Numbered from the stretch's first letter, positions 1 to 6,727 are shown. The stretch is DNA of 11,972 nucleotides from Hyphomicrobiales bacterium (GCA_900299065.1 OMIJ01000194.1:1-11972); one strand, 5' to 3'. The notes: a model not told the origin generated them from the letters alone. Numbers and translations are program-made.

Positions 1-45
1 ACACAAGGAGTATCGTCGGCAGCGTCAGATGTGTATAAGAGACAG
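1..45 (+). other. Illumina Nextera adapter (non-genomic contig end)
   Basis: Bases 27-45 read AGATGTGTATAAGAGACAG, the 19-bp Tn5 mosaic end used in Nextera libraries. Bases 13-26 are the 14-base read-1 extension TCGTCGGCAGCGTC. Bases 5-12, AAGGAGTA, match what I remember as an i5 index (S507/N507), and bases 1-4 (ACAC) match the end of the P5 oligonucleotide. The order P5 tail, index, adapter arm, mosaic end is exactly that of a library molecule, so this is untrimmed adapter and not a natural Tn5 end. Genomic sequence begins at base 46. Confidence 0.97.
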
Positions 46-996
46 ATTGAGAGCCACTATGCCACCAAAGGCCGAGACCGGATCGCAGCGCAGCGCCTTT
101 TCATAGGCCTCCAGCAAATTGGCTCCCTCAGCAACTCCGCAGGGATTGGCGTGTTTGATAATCGCAACAGCGGCTGTGCGTGAGGGATCAAACTCAGCCA
201 CACATTCAAAGGCTGCATCAGTATCATTGACATTATTATAAGAGAGCGTCTTGCCCTGCACCTGTCGCGCCGTGGACACACCAAAGCGATGTTCAGCCGT
301 TTTGTAAAAACCTGCCGCTTGATAGGGGTTTTCGCCATAGCGCATTTTTTCCAAAAGTGTGCCGCCCATGGCGCGATAATCTGGCGCGCTGTCTTCAAGC
401 ACAGCGGCAAACCAATTGGAAATGGCGGCATCATAAACAGCAGTGCGGGCATAGGCCTTTTGAGCAAAATGTTTGCGCAGGGCCAAAGTTGTGGCCCCTT
501 GATGGGCCTCGAGCGCACCAAGCAGGCTGGCATAATCAGCAACATCAACAATGACAGTGACATCAGCATGATTTTTGGCCGCAGCGCGGATCATCGCTGG
601 CCCGCCAATATCAATATTCTCTATGCACTCATCATAAGCTGCGCCTTTGGCAATCGTTTCCTCGAAAGGATAGAGATTGACGACGAGTAAATCGATGGGG
701 CGAATATCATGGGCGAGGAGTGCCGCCTCATGTTCGGGATTTTCGCGAATGGCCAGCAGACCGCCATGCACGTTGGGATGAAGGGTCTTGACCCGGCCAT
801 CCATCATTTCGGGAAAGCCCGTGAGATCCGAGACATCCAGCACTTTGAGCCCGGCCTCAGCAATGGCTTTGCTGGTGCCTCCTGTCGAGACCAGCTCAAT
901 CCCGCGGGCACTCAAGGCACGGGCAAATTCAATCAACCCCGTTTTGTCGGACACAGACAAAAGGGCACGTTTGACAGGGCGAAGATCGCTGGACAT
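46..996 (-). CDS. purH: Bifunctional AICAR transformylase / IMP cyclohydrolase PurH, 3' part missing
   Basis: PurH performs the last two steps of de novo IMP synthesis in the cytoplasm: formylation of AICAR with 10-formyl-THF, then ring closure of FAICAR. The visible 317 residues start with the MGS-like cyclohydrolase domain (about 1-190), with GRVKTLHP at 67-74 carrying the conserved Lys70. The N-terminal part of the transformylase domain follows and includes IIKHANPCG, whose Lys281-His282 are the catalytic pair in the family. Full-length PurH is about 530 residues, so roughly 40% is missing. The reading frame runs on into the adapter and would add a false tail LSLIHI after VALN, so the protein is cut by the contig end and is not a real pseudogene. 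The ATG at 996 has AAAGG about 8 bases upstream. It lies alone on the minus strand, 225 bp downstream of the EVE gene. Confidence 0.96.
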
Positions 997-1123
997 GGGA
1001 ACCTTTGGCAGAGAAGAGAATCTGAATCTGAAGGTCAGATGCGGCGCTTAACACGAATGCCCGCATAGGCAAAGGGGCGTCCCAATAAGAATAGGAAACA
1101 ATCAACGAGTTTAATAGCTTGAA

Positions 1124-1144
1124 GAGAGGCCTGAAACGCCTCTC
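1124..1144 (-). terminator. Small hairpin in the EVE-purH spacer, possible weak terminator
   Basis: GAGAGGC (1124-1130) and GCCTCTC (1138-1144) form a 7-bp perfect inverted repeat with a 7-base loop. It lies between the stop of the EVE gene and the start of purH. On the minus strand it is followed by TTCAAGCTATTAAA, which is AT-rich but not a proper T-run. It could end the upstream cassette transcript or sit in the purH leader. The rest of the 225-bp spacer (997-1221) should hold the purH promoter, but I see no convincing -35/-10 pair and no recognisable riboswitch. Confidence 0.3.
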
Positions 1145-1221
1145 GCCTAATATTGCGTCAGGTGCACAGGAGGGATATGCTCAGTCATTTGCACTTACAG
1201 CCCATGAGCCGCACACAAGTT

Positions 1222-1671
1222 CTAAAGTGAGCCGCCTATATCTTTGGCCTGCATGGCAAGTGCAATCTTATCCATATCTGCAGCTGTGATTTCGATCAGC
1301 CCAAATCGTAAGAAATAGCCCCAGTTTTTGCGACCCTCTGTAAATGAAAGCGCATGGAGCAGGGGGTGGATTGGTGCCTCTTGTGCATCAAACCAATCAA
1401 CATTCCTGCGTGAGGGGATAAATCCTCCGCCCATATCATAAAAATAGGGCTCCCCCGGCTTCACGCGCCCAATGGCCGTAAAAGCTTGAAGCCGTGTGCC
1501 AGCTTTGAATGTGGTAGTTGGTGAATAATAGACAATCCGATCACCACAGGAGAGGCGTCGCAAGGGTCCTGCCTTGCCGTGACAGACCTGCATAATGCCT
1601 GATGCAAGGCCAATCTGCACATGTTCAGCAGATGCAACAGCCAGCCAGCTTTTTTCAATGCGCGGTTTCAT
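1222..1671 (-). CDS. EVE domain-containing protein (PUA-like fold)
   Basis: This 149-residue protein is essentially one EVE domain, a relative of PUA and YTH folds that binds RNA or modified bases. Recognisable features are the N-terminal WLAVAS strand (9-14), [21 protein letters not shown] (31-51, the conserved GD-x-I-x-YYSP core), the F-x-A-IGRV strand (64-70), the [11 protein letters not shown] stretch (83-93) and the [12 protein letters not shown] strand near the C-terminus. The length is right for a stand-alone family member. Its start codon overlaps the stop of the SRPBCC gene by 4 bp (ATGA), so the two are probably translationally coupled. The ligand and cellular role are unknown. EVE proteins turn up both as housekeeping singletons and in defence or stress islands, and nothing here decides between the two. 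Confidence 0.85.
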   Translation of the reverse strand: MKPRIEKSWLAVASAEHVQIGLASGIMQVCHGKAGPLRRLSCGDRIVYYSPTTTFKAGTRLQAFTAIGRVKPGEPYFYDMGGGFIPSRRNVDWFDAQEAPIHPLLHALSFTEGRKNWGYFLRFGLIEITAADMDKIALAMQAKDIGGSL

Positions 1672-2093
1672 GCCTGCCTCGCCGCGACATAATCAAGAAA
1701 AGCCTGTGTATGCTCGGCTGCCTCTTGAGCTAATTTTCTCGCGATAAGTCGATCCCACAAAAATTCAAGCAGGCCGAACACTTCAATGCTCATCTCAATC
1801 TTCGTCGTGCCATCTGATTGCGGTGTAAAAAAATGGGAGGAGCGAATTTTTGCCAAAGGCAAATGTGCAAGATTAATAAAGCGCAATGGTGCTGAGGCCT
1901 CAATGAGCTCCATCGCGACCAGAGGGCCATCTTTGGGCTTTATCGTGAAACGAGTGCCTGCGACGAGCGGGCCATTAAATGAGGTTGTCTTAAGCTCATT
2001 GTCCCATTTGGGCCAATTACCAATATCCGAAATCCCATTGTAAAGATGTTCAGCAGAAATGGCGGTTTGTGTCGAAAATTGATATTTTTTCAT
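1668..2093 (-). CDS. SRPBCC family protein (START/polyketide cyclase-like fold)
   Basis: The 141 residues have the length and pattern of a single SRPBCC helix-grip domain: an N-terminal strand, a short helix with W-x-x-WD (residues 27-31, NWPKWD), alternating beta strands, and a long C-terminal helix (about 110-137) that would close the hydrophobic ligand cavity. Members bind lipids or other hydrophobic small molecules, and some are enzymes; no catalytic signature is visible. The ATG at 2093 has an AGGAG ribosome site 7 bases upstream. It lies 84 bp downstream of a WYL regulator gene and overlaps the EVE gene by 4 bp, so the three look like one transcription unit. Sampled GC (28/60 in one line) is lower than in ffh. 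The specific substrate cannot be told from sequence. Confidence 0.8.
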   Translation of the reverse strand: MKKYQFSTQTAISAEHLYNGISDIGNWPKWDNELKTTSFNGPLVAGTRFTIKPKDGPLVAMELIEASAPLRFINLAHLPLAKIRSSHFFTPQSDGTTKIEMSIEVFGLLEFLWDRLIARKLAQEAAEHTQAFLDYVAARQA

Positions 2094-2177
2094 AATGTCT
2101 CCTGCTCGACAGAGGCATAATGGACCTCTGATTAACGCAGGGGTAAACCAGATAGCTGTCAGAAAATGGCAGTAGCC

Positions 2178-2867
2178 TTATGGTTCACCAATTCCCTCGG
2201 ATTGGCGCCATTCCTTTAACAATATATTGCGACGGCGCGGATATTTCTCGCTCCTTGGCGCCCAGCTCATAATGCGGTCCGCGCGAAAATGCCGGAAATC
2301 TTGGCGCAATTCACACCAGGCAATAATAATTCGGCCGGAGTCAAAAAAGGCAAGGGCAAAAGGCCATATAATGCGGTGGGAGTTTTTGTGCTTGTCGTCA
2401 GAATAAGCAATCTCAACCTTCTTCTCTTCGCGTATGGATCGCCTCACCGCGCCCAGATCAATCGTGATCGTTTTCTGATCTGTTGAAGGACCAATGATCA
2501 GATTAGTTGTATCGACCATGCGCTTGAGATCGGCAGGCAGAACAGTTGATATCTTCGACAAGGCCCTGCGGGCAGCCTGAGCAAGTTCATCGTCAGCGCG
2601 CTCCCCAATCCAGCGAGAGCCCAGCACAAGAGCTTCAATCTCAACATCGGTGAACATAAGGGGCGGTAACATAAAGCCGGGCTTGAGCACATAACCCATG
2701 CCAGGCTCACCCTCGATATTCGCGCCTTGCGCACGCAGGCTTTCAATATCGCGATAAAGGGTCCGGATCGAAATTCCTAAAGTGTCAGCCAATACACTCC
2801 CCGCTATCGCATATTTATGCTGACGCAGGACCTGGATGAGATCGAGTAATCTTTGTGCGCGTGACAT
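2178..2867 (-). CDS. YafY-type HTH-WYL transcriptional regulator
   Basis: This is a 229-residue DNA-binding regulator. Residues 1-60 form an HTH_11 winged helix, with SRAQRLLDLIQVLR at the start and the recognition helix SIRTLYRDIESL at about 33-44. Residues about 134-205 form a WYL ligand-sensing domain, with conserved RIIWPFALAFF, IIIAWCELRQDFRHFRADRI and flanking strands typical of YafY-like members. I chose the ATG at 2867 because GAGGGG sits a few bases upstream and MSRAQRLLDL is the common family start; a TTG 12 bases further out is possible but poorer. The signal sensed is unknown. Genes of this type often control the neighbouring gene, here the SRPBCC-EVE pair downstream. A strong inverted repeat lies 28 bp upstream of the start and could be its own operator. 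Confidence 0.9.
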   Translation of the reverse strand: MSRAQRLLDLIQVLRQHKYAIAGSVLADTLGISIRTLYRDIESLRAQGANIEGEPGMGYVLKPGFMLPPLMFTDVEIEALVLGSRWIGERADDELAQAARRALSKISTVLPADLKRMVDTTNLIIGPSTDQKTITIDLGAVRRSIREEKKVEIAYSDDKHKNSHRIIWPFALAFFDSGRIIIAWCELRQDFRHFRADRIMSWAPRSEKYPRRRNILLKEWRQSEGIGEP

Positions 2868-2894
2868 AAGCCCCCTCAAGACAGCATACAGGTC

Positions 2895-2917
2895 TTGCTG
2901 CCAAATTATGGCAGCAA
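2895..2917 (-). promoter_or_regulatory. Inverted repeat overlapping a candidate -10, putative operator
   Basis: TTGCTGCC (2895-2902) and GGCAGCAA (2910-2917) are perfect 8-bp arms around a 7-base AT-only centre. Read on the minus strand, CATAAT at 2910-2905 (5 of 6 to the -10 consensus) falls inside the repeat. That would put a transcription start about 30 bases upstream of the WYL regulator ATG. No good -35 is present; TTTTGC lies 17 bp further up. An operator covering the -10 would suit an autorepressed regulator. The alternative reading is a terminator for rimM, but no T-run follows on the minus strand. Confidence 0.5.
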
Positions 2918-2968
2918 TGATCTTCGCGCAAAATGGCCCAAAAAAGAAATCATGAGACGGGACGAGAT

Positions 2969-3487
2969 CTAGCCCTCGTCCTTCGCCTCAGTCTCGGCGG
3001 GCGGGTTGATAATCACAAAGCCACCCTTCACATCGATCTGTGGCACATTGGCTTTGGTAAAGGCGATCAACATTGTCTCGCCTTCAGGAGGGGCAATTTC
3101 AAGAATATCACCGGCGCCAAAATTGAGCACACGCACAATCGTGCCGATCTGTGTGCCATCCTGCAATCGGGCGCTCAGGCCAATGAGATCGGAATGGTAG
3201 AATTCATCTTCATCGGTCTGCGGCAGGTTGGCGCGATCCATGTAAATATCGACATTGGTCAGGGCTTGCGCCGCAGCGCGATCTCCAATGCCATGCAGGC
3301 GCACAATCAACAAATCATCTTTGATGGGACGCGCAGAGAGAATGCGAAAAGTTTGACGGCCCTGTTCATCACTCAGGCCGACATAATCAGCAATGGCAGC
3401 GGGATCTCCGGTGAAGGATTTCAGCCGGATTTCACCGCGCACACCATGAGGCGCGCCAAAACGGCCCACAAGAATGCGGGCCGTCAT
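2969..3487 (-). CDS. rimM: Ribosome maturation factor RimM
   Basis: RimM helps assemble the 3' (head) domain of the 30S subunit and binds S19. The 172-residue length is normal. The N-terminal RimM domain begins with ILVGRFGAPHGVRGEIRLKSF (5-25), the signature of the family. The C-terminal PRC-barrel is seen as DLIGLSARLQDGTQIGTIVRV and GDILEIAPPEGETMLIAFTKANVPQID. It follows rpsP by 64 bp on the same strand, as in most bacteria. No clear Shine-Dalgarno is seen; the 12 bases between a GC-rich hairpin and the ATG read GAGCATGTTTCC, so translation may depend on coupling to rpsP or on that hairpin. The usual next gene, trmD, is not downstream. Confidence 0.96.
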   Translation of the reverse strand: MTARILVGRFGAPHGVRGEIRLKSFTGDPAAIADYVGLSDEQGRQTFRILSARPIKDDLLIVRLHGIGDRAAAQALTNVDIYMDRANLPQTDEDEFYHSDLIGLSARLQDGTQIGTIVRVLNFGAGDILEIAPPEGETMLIAFTKANVPQIDVKGGFVIINPPAETEAKDEG

Positions 3488-3499
3488 GGAAACATGCTC

Positions 3500-3520
3500 G
3501 TCTGCGCATTAAGCGCAGAC
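3500..3520 (-). promoter_or_regulatory. GC-rich hairpin directly upstream of rimM
   Basis: GTCTGCGC (3500-3507) and GCGCAGAC (3513-3520) give a perfect 8-bp stem with a 5-base loop in the rpsP-rimM spacer, ending 12 bases before the rimM ATG. No T-run follows on the minus strand, so it is not a classical terminator. It could be a processing or attenuation site, or could tune rimM translation. The same 64-bp spacer carries a 10-bp direct repeat, GTCATCACTC, at 3530-3539 and 3548-3557; the second copy includes the rpsP stop codon. Confidence 0.5.
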
Positions 3521-3551
3521 TTGCAAGACGTCATCACTCTGGACGATGTCA

Positions 3552-3914
3552 TCACTCGCTGGCTGTTTCAGCGGCAGAGGCGGCGGCAGCAGCCGCTGCT
3601 GCGGCGCGCTCTTGCGCCTTCTTCTTCGGCTTGGCCTTTTCAGGATTGTTGCGCGCTTCGCGCTTGCCAACGCCAACGCTCTCGAGCAGGCGGGCGACGC
3701 GATCGGTGGGCTGCGCACCTTTGGCAATCCAGGCCTGAGCCTTTTCGATTTCCACGGTCAGGCGTGTGGCATCGTCCTTTGACTTCAAAGGATCGAAAGT
3801 GCCAATGCGCTCGATGAAGCGGCCATCACGCGGCATACGCGAGTCAGCGATAACCAGACGGTAGAACGGACGCTTTTTTGCGCCACCGCGCGAGAGACGA
3901 ATTTTAAGCGGCAT
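3552..3914 (-). CDS. rpsP: 30S ribosomal protein S16
   Basis: S16 (bS16) is a 30S subunit protein needed for early body assembly. The 120-residue protein starts [19 protein letters not shown] and continues with [14 protein letters not shown] (30-42), both diagnostic. The last 35 residues or so form a Lys-rich then Ala-rich extension with nine consecutive alanines (104-112), a tail type common in alphaproteobacteria and not needed for the fold. The frame stays open upstream to 4088, but the ATG at 3914 is right: it has AAGGA 8 bases before it and gives the canonical N-terminus. It lies between ffh (127 bp upstream) and rimM (64 bp downstream) in the expected operon order. Confidence 0.97.
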   Translation of the reverse strand: MPLKIRLSRGGAKKRPFYRLVIADSRMPRDGRFIERIGTFDPLKSKDDATRLTVEIEKAQAWIAKGAQPTDRVARLLESVGVGKREARNNPEKAKPKKKAQERAAAAAAAAASAAETASE

Positions 3915-4018
3915 GCTGTTTCCTTCTTTTGCTAACGATCCTTGCAGATCAGATGATGTGAGGGGCGAGTGATATGCGTGCCAATGACCCCGGCCCCTCG
4001 TTCGGCCTGTAGCCACCG

Positions 4019-4034
4019 TCCCGGCAGGCCGGGA
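4019..4034. repeat. Short inverted repeat just after ffh
   Basis: TCCCGG (4019-4024) and CCGGGA (4029-4034) form a 6-bp stem with a CAGG loop, 7 bases beyond the ffh stop in the ffh-rpsP spacer. On the minus strand it is followed by GC-rich sequence without a T-run, so full termination is unlikely. It may stabilise or help process the ffh 3' end. Confidence 0.3.
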
Positions 4035-4041
4035 TGGAATT

Positions 4042-5640
4042 TCATTTTTTCTTGCCTCCAAAGGGATTGAACCCGCCCAGAAGGCCACCGCCTAAACCGG
4101 GCAATTTGCCACCTCCAAGTCCCGGAAGACCGCCAAGTCCCGGAGGACCGCCTGGCGCACTGCCGGAGGGTCCATTGCCCAGAAGATTGGGCGGAGGCGT
4201 GCTGGGCAATTTGGGCATTTCAGGGGGCAGGCCGCCTGCGCCCATTTGCTGTTTCATGGCCTCAATCTGCTCGGGTGATGGCATTTGCATGCCGCCACCA
4301 AGGCCAAACATTTGCGCCATTTTGCCCATGGCGCCGCGCTTGGCGCCGCCCATGGCTTTCATCATATCGGCCATTTGCCGATGTTGTTTGAGCAGACGAT
4401 TAATGTCTTCGGGCTTTGTGCCTGAGCCGGCAGCAATGCGCCGTTTGCGCGCAGCTTTGAGAATATCAGGATTGCGCCGCTCTTGCGGCGTCATGGACAA
4501 AATAATGGCGCGTTGGCGCTTGATCATGCGCTCATCCAGATTGGCCGCTGCCATTTGATCTTTCAATTTGGCCATGCCGGGCAACATGCCCATAATGCCG
4601 CCCAAGCCGCCGATCTTTTCGACCTGCGCCAATTGCTCGGCCAGATCATTGAGATCGAATTTGCCCTTGCGCATGCGCTCGGCAATCGCTTGGGCCTTTT
4701 CAGCATCAATCGTCTGCGCCGCCTTTTCGACAAGCGAGACAATGTCGCCCATGCCTAAAATGCGATTGGCTATGCGCTGGGGATGAAATTCATCGAGATC
4801 TTCGACCTTTTCACCTGTGCCGATCAGCTTGATCGGTTTGCCGGTGACAGCTCGCATGGACAAGGCCGCGCCGCCGCGTCCATCACCATCTGTGCGCGTG
4901 AGCACAAGGCCGGTAATGCCAACATGCTGATCAAAATTCTTGGCAAGATTGACCGCATCCTGACCCGTTAAACTATCCGCGACCAGCAAGATTTCATGCG
5001 GCCGTCCGGCAGCTTTGATCTGCGCCATTTCGAGCATCAAAGGCTCGTCAATATGCGTGCGGCCTGCTGTATCCAGCATGACAATGTCATAGCCTTGCAG
5101 GCGTGCGGCCTCTTCAGCGCGCTGGGCAATCTGCACAGGTGTCTGGCCAGCAACGATGGGCAGAGTATCAATGCCAATCTGGCGGCCAAGCACGGCGAGC
5201 TGCTCTTGCGCCGCAGGGCGCTTCACGTCCAGCGAGGCCATGAGCACGTGCATCTTATTGCGCTCTGAGAGGCGCTTGGCGATCTTCGCCGTAGTTGTGG
5301 TTTTACCTGCGCCCTGCAGACCAACCATCATAATGGCAATGGGCGCGGGTGCATTGAGATCAATCGGCTCAGCATCCTGGCCTAAAGTCTCCACCAGCAC
5401 ATCATGGACGATTTTGATGACCATCTGGCCGGGTGTGACGGATTTGACAATATTGGCGCCAATCGCGCGTTGACGCACTTGATCGGTGAAATAGCGCACC
5501 ACATCCAGTGCCACATCGGCTTCGAGAAGGGCGCGGCGCACTTCACGCAAAGCAAGATCAACATCCCCCTCGGACAAAGCGCCGCGACGGGTGAGTTGAT
5601 CGAATATGCCGGAGAGCTTTTGACTCAGCCCCTCGAACAT
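4042..5640 (-). CDS. ffh: Signal recognition particle GTPase Ffh (SRP54)
   Basis: Ffh binds signal peptides emerging from the ribosome together with 4.5S RNA and hands them to FtsY at the inner membrane. The 532 residues show the N domain (1-95), the G domain with P-loop GLQGAGKTT at 107-115, [14 protein letters not shown] and the [10 protein letters not shown] loop, and the methionine-rich M domain with [13 protein letters not shown], the conserved RNA- and signal-binding segment. A tail of about 90 residues rich in Gly, Pro, Leu and Met follows, with repeated PGLGG units, ending in PFGGKKK. The ATG at 5640 is preferred to an in-frame start 30 bases upstream because AGGAG lies 7 bases before it and MFEGLSQKL is the canonical start. 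It heads the ffh-rpsP-rimM unit and has a long leader with its own promoter. Confidence 0.97.
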   Translation of the reverse strand: MFEGLSQKLSGIFDQLTRRGALSEGDVDLALREVRRALLEADVALDVVRYFTDQVRQRAIGANIVKSVTPGQMVIKIVHDVLVETLGQDAEPIDLNAPAPIAIMMVGLQGAGKTTTTAKIAKRLSERNKMHVLMASLDVKRPAAQEQLAVLGRQIGIDTLPIVAGQTPVQIAQRAEEAARLQGYDIVMLDTAGRTHIDEPLMLEMAQIKAAGRPHEILLVADSLTGQDAVNLAKNFDQHVGITGLVLTRTDGDGRGGAALSMRAVTGKPIKLIGTGEKVEDLDEFHPQRIANRILGMGDIVSLVEKAAQTIDAEKAQAIAERMRKGKFDLNDLAEQLAQVEKIGGLGGIMGMLPGMAKLKDQMAAANLDERMIKRQRAIILSMTPQERRNPDILKAARKRRIAAGSGTKPEDINRLLKQHRQMADMMKAMGGAKRGAMGKMAQMFGLGGGMQMPSPEQIEAMKQQMGAGGLPPEMPKLPSTPPPNLLGNGPSGSAPGGPPGLGGLPGLGGGKLPGLGGGLLGGFNPFGGKKK

Positions 5641-5660
5641 TCTGCGCTCCTGTGTCCAGC

Positions 5661-5676
5661 CTGCTGACATCAGCAG
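5661..5676 (-). repeat. Inverted repeat in the ffh 5' leader
   Basis: CTGCTGA and TCAGCAG are 7-bp perfect arms with a 2-base centre, so as RNA it would fold as a 6-bp stem with a 4-base loop. It lies 20 bases upstream of the ffh ATG and leaves the AGGAG ribosome site free. It could be a leader hairpin or a protein-binding dyad. Confidence 0.35.
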
Positions 5677-5860
5677 ACCCTGCCAAAACTCTCTTAGCCT
5701 CTTTGATTGCTCTGGCTTTCAGCCTTAGGGTTTCATCCCCGGAGCTTTAAAGGCCCAAAGCAAAATACGCCCGGGGGCGCATCGCGCTGCCGGACGGGAG
5801 CCTCCTGTCTCAAGGACGGGTCGGCGGGTTCAAAAAGGCATCTCTGACGAGAATGAGAGA

Positions 5861-5889
5861 CTTTTAGGCTTCGTGGGACCCAGAGTCAA
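5861..5889 (-). promoter_or_regulatory. Candidate sigma-70 promoter for ffh
   Basis: On the minus strand TTGACT (5889-5884, 5 of 6 to the -35 consensus) is followed after exactly 17 bases by TAAAAG (5866-5861, 4 of 6 to the -10). This is the best promoter-like pair in the window and points towards ffh. Transcription would start near 5854, giving a leader of about 214 bases. Confidence 0.5.
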
Positions 5890-5934
5890 TTATGGCGGGG
5901 TTAGTGCGGGGTCACTTTAGGGGGGAGGGGAAGT

Positions 5935-6291
5935 TTAGCTGGCCTTGCCCGCTTTATCGCTCGCCTCGACCTTTCCTGCCAAACGGTCGATGACATTGCC
6001 GCAAATCAAAGCGATTTCCTCCAAGCCCATCCGCCGGGCCAAGGGGATGAAAATGAGAAGCTCTAAAACAACGAGCGCCAAAGGCCCGGCCAGATTGGGC
6101 AAAATACTGAAGAACGTCACATCAAGCAGCAAGACCAGGACGACGATAAAAATGAACAAATCTTCCCGACGCGCATCCTTTTCATGAGCCAGTTGCTTTT
6201 GCAGCTCGGAAATTTGTAGGTCTTGCTTGGACGCTTCACTGGGCGCGAGTCTGTCAAATCCAGAGGGCTTGGCTGGATCAGACGGGGACAT
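5935..6291 (-). CDS. Small two-helix membrane protein, candidate PanT-like partner of the Panacea gene
   Basis: I do not recognise a named family. The 118-residue protein has a polar N-terminus with a short predicted coiled coil (about 20-43, SKQDLQISELQKQL onward), then two very hydrophobic segments at about 45-63 and 67-85 separated by a short PNLAG turn, then a polar tail with several lysines. There is no signal peptide cleavage motif. This suggests a helical hairpin in the inner membrane with both ends probably cytoplasmic. Its ATG lies inside the end of the Panacea gene (14-bp overlap) and has no strong ribosome site, so translation is likely coupled. Panacea-domain antitoxins are known to pair with many unrelated toxins, some of which attack membranes, so a toxin role is a reasonable inference but unproven. 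It could instead be a harmless membrane accessory protein. Confidence 0.75.
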   Translation of the reverse strand: MSPSDPAKPSGFDRLAPSEASKQDLQISELQKQLAHEKDARREDLFIFIVVLVLLLDVTFFSILPNLAGPLALVVLELLIFIPLARRMGLEEIALICGNVIDRLAGKVEASDKAGKAS

Positions 6292-6727
6292 TTGCCAGAC
6301 CCAGATATTCTTTCAGAATATCACTGTTGAGAATAAAACAGCCTCTCTGGTTGGGTTGATAATTCGTCTCCCAGGCTCCACCGGGGCGATGGGTTATGTG
6401 AACAAGTTGCCCAGAGCCCAATTTTCCGAGCTTTACATAGGCCTCGTCGATGATCTCTCGTTCCAGACTCTCGGGTAGATCAGCATAGGATTGGAATATG
6501 TTTTTAACAGGACTGCTCCCGAATATTTTGACTCGATGATACAGATCGGGATGCACGGGCCCATAATCCCAGGCTTCAAAAAGCCCATGGACCAGCGGCG
6601 CTCCATCTGTGCGGCCTAAGTGAACCATATGGGCGAGGTAGAGAATTTTTTGGAGTTCCAGATTGCTGAGAGTCCAGCCTGATCGAGCGGCCAATCGTTT
6701 TGCGGCGGAAAGCACGGACACGGTCAT
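6278..6727 (-). CDS. Panacea (SocA/PanA-type) domain protein, putative antitoxin
   Basis: The 149 residues match a single Panacea domain (DUF4065, SocA family). LQKILYLAHMVHL at 25-37, FEAWDYGPVHPDLYHRVKIFG at 50-70 and LVHITHRPGGAWETNY at 108-123 are the three characteristic blocks. In Caulobacter SocA is a proteolytic adaptor antitoxin for SocB. In PanAT modules the domain neutralises diverse toxins by direct binding. The ATG at 6727 has GGAGG 7 bases upstream, giving a strong ribosome site, whereas the overlapping downstream membrane gene has none. That fits an antitoxin made in excess. GC is low (23/60 in one sampled line), unlike the flanking ffh and dapF genes, which suggests transfer. 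The toxin assignment of the neighbour rests only on context. Confidence 0.88.
   Translation of the reverse strand: MTVSVLSAAKRLAARSGWTLSNLELQKILYLAHMVHLGRTDGAPLVHGLFEAWDYGPVHPDLYHRVKIFGSSPVKNIFQSYADLPESLEREIIDEAYVKLGKLGSGQLVHITHRPGGAWETNYQPNQRGCFILNSDILKEYLGLANVPV

Larger units (their letters stand above)
5641..5934. other. 294-bp intergenic region holding the ffh leader
   Basis: No coding gene is evident. On the minus strand it contains a candidate promoter (5861-5889), then about 214 bases of predicted leader before ffh. The leader has several small complementary segments: GCGC-ATC-GCGC at 5777-5787, a pair of 5-bp arms near 5842-5861, and a 7-bp inverted repeat at 5661-5676. GGACGGG occurs twice on the plus strand (5792-5798 and 5814-5820). 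I looked for the conserved 4.5S RNA core here and did not find it, nor tRNA, tmRNA or RNase P motifs. The stretch 5920-5934 is a run of purines on the plus strand (G-rich). Confidence 0.55.

Noticed and set aside
27..45. Tn5 mosaic end as a sign of a natural transposon
   Set aside because: It is joined to the synthetic read-1 arm and index, so it is library adapter. No transposase or second end is present.
1177..1230. Plus-strand micro-ORF of 17 codons preceded by AGGAGG at ideal spacing
   Set aside because: It runs into the antisense end of the EVE gene, no plus-strand gene lies downstream for it to regulate, and a single SD-like match before a short ORF is expected by chance. Conservation or ribosome profiling would be needed to revive it.
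3530..3557. Tandem GTCATCACTC copies as an operator or attachment site
   Set aside because: The copies are only 10 bp and 18 bp apart, one overlapping the rpsP stop codon. A small local duplication is the simplest explanation.
2933..3817. Long plus-strand open frame of 294 codons across rimM and rpsP
   Set aside because: It has no recognisable domain and lies antisense to two certain genes; it is explained by their codon pattern.
3915..4088. N-terminal extension of rpsP up to 4088
   Set aside because: The extra 58 residues are unlike S16, overlap the end of ffh, and a strong ribosome site precedes the canonical MPLKIRL start at 3914.
5641..5934. 4.5S (SRP) RNA or 6S RNA gene next to ffh
   Set aside because: The conserved SRP RNA core is not found on either strand, and I could not build the long closed stem with a central bubble expected for 6S RNA. 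It is kept only as an unassigned leader.
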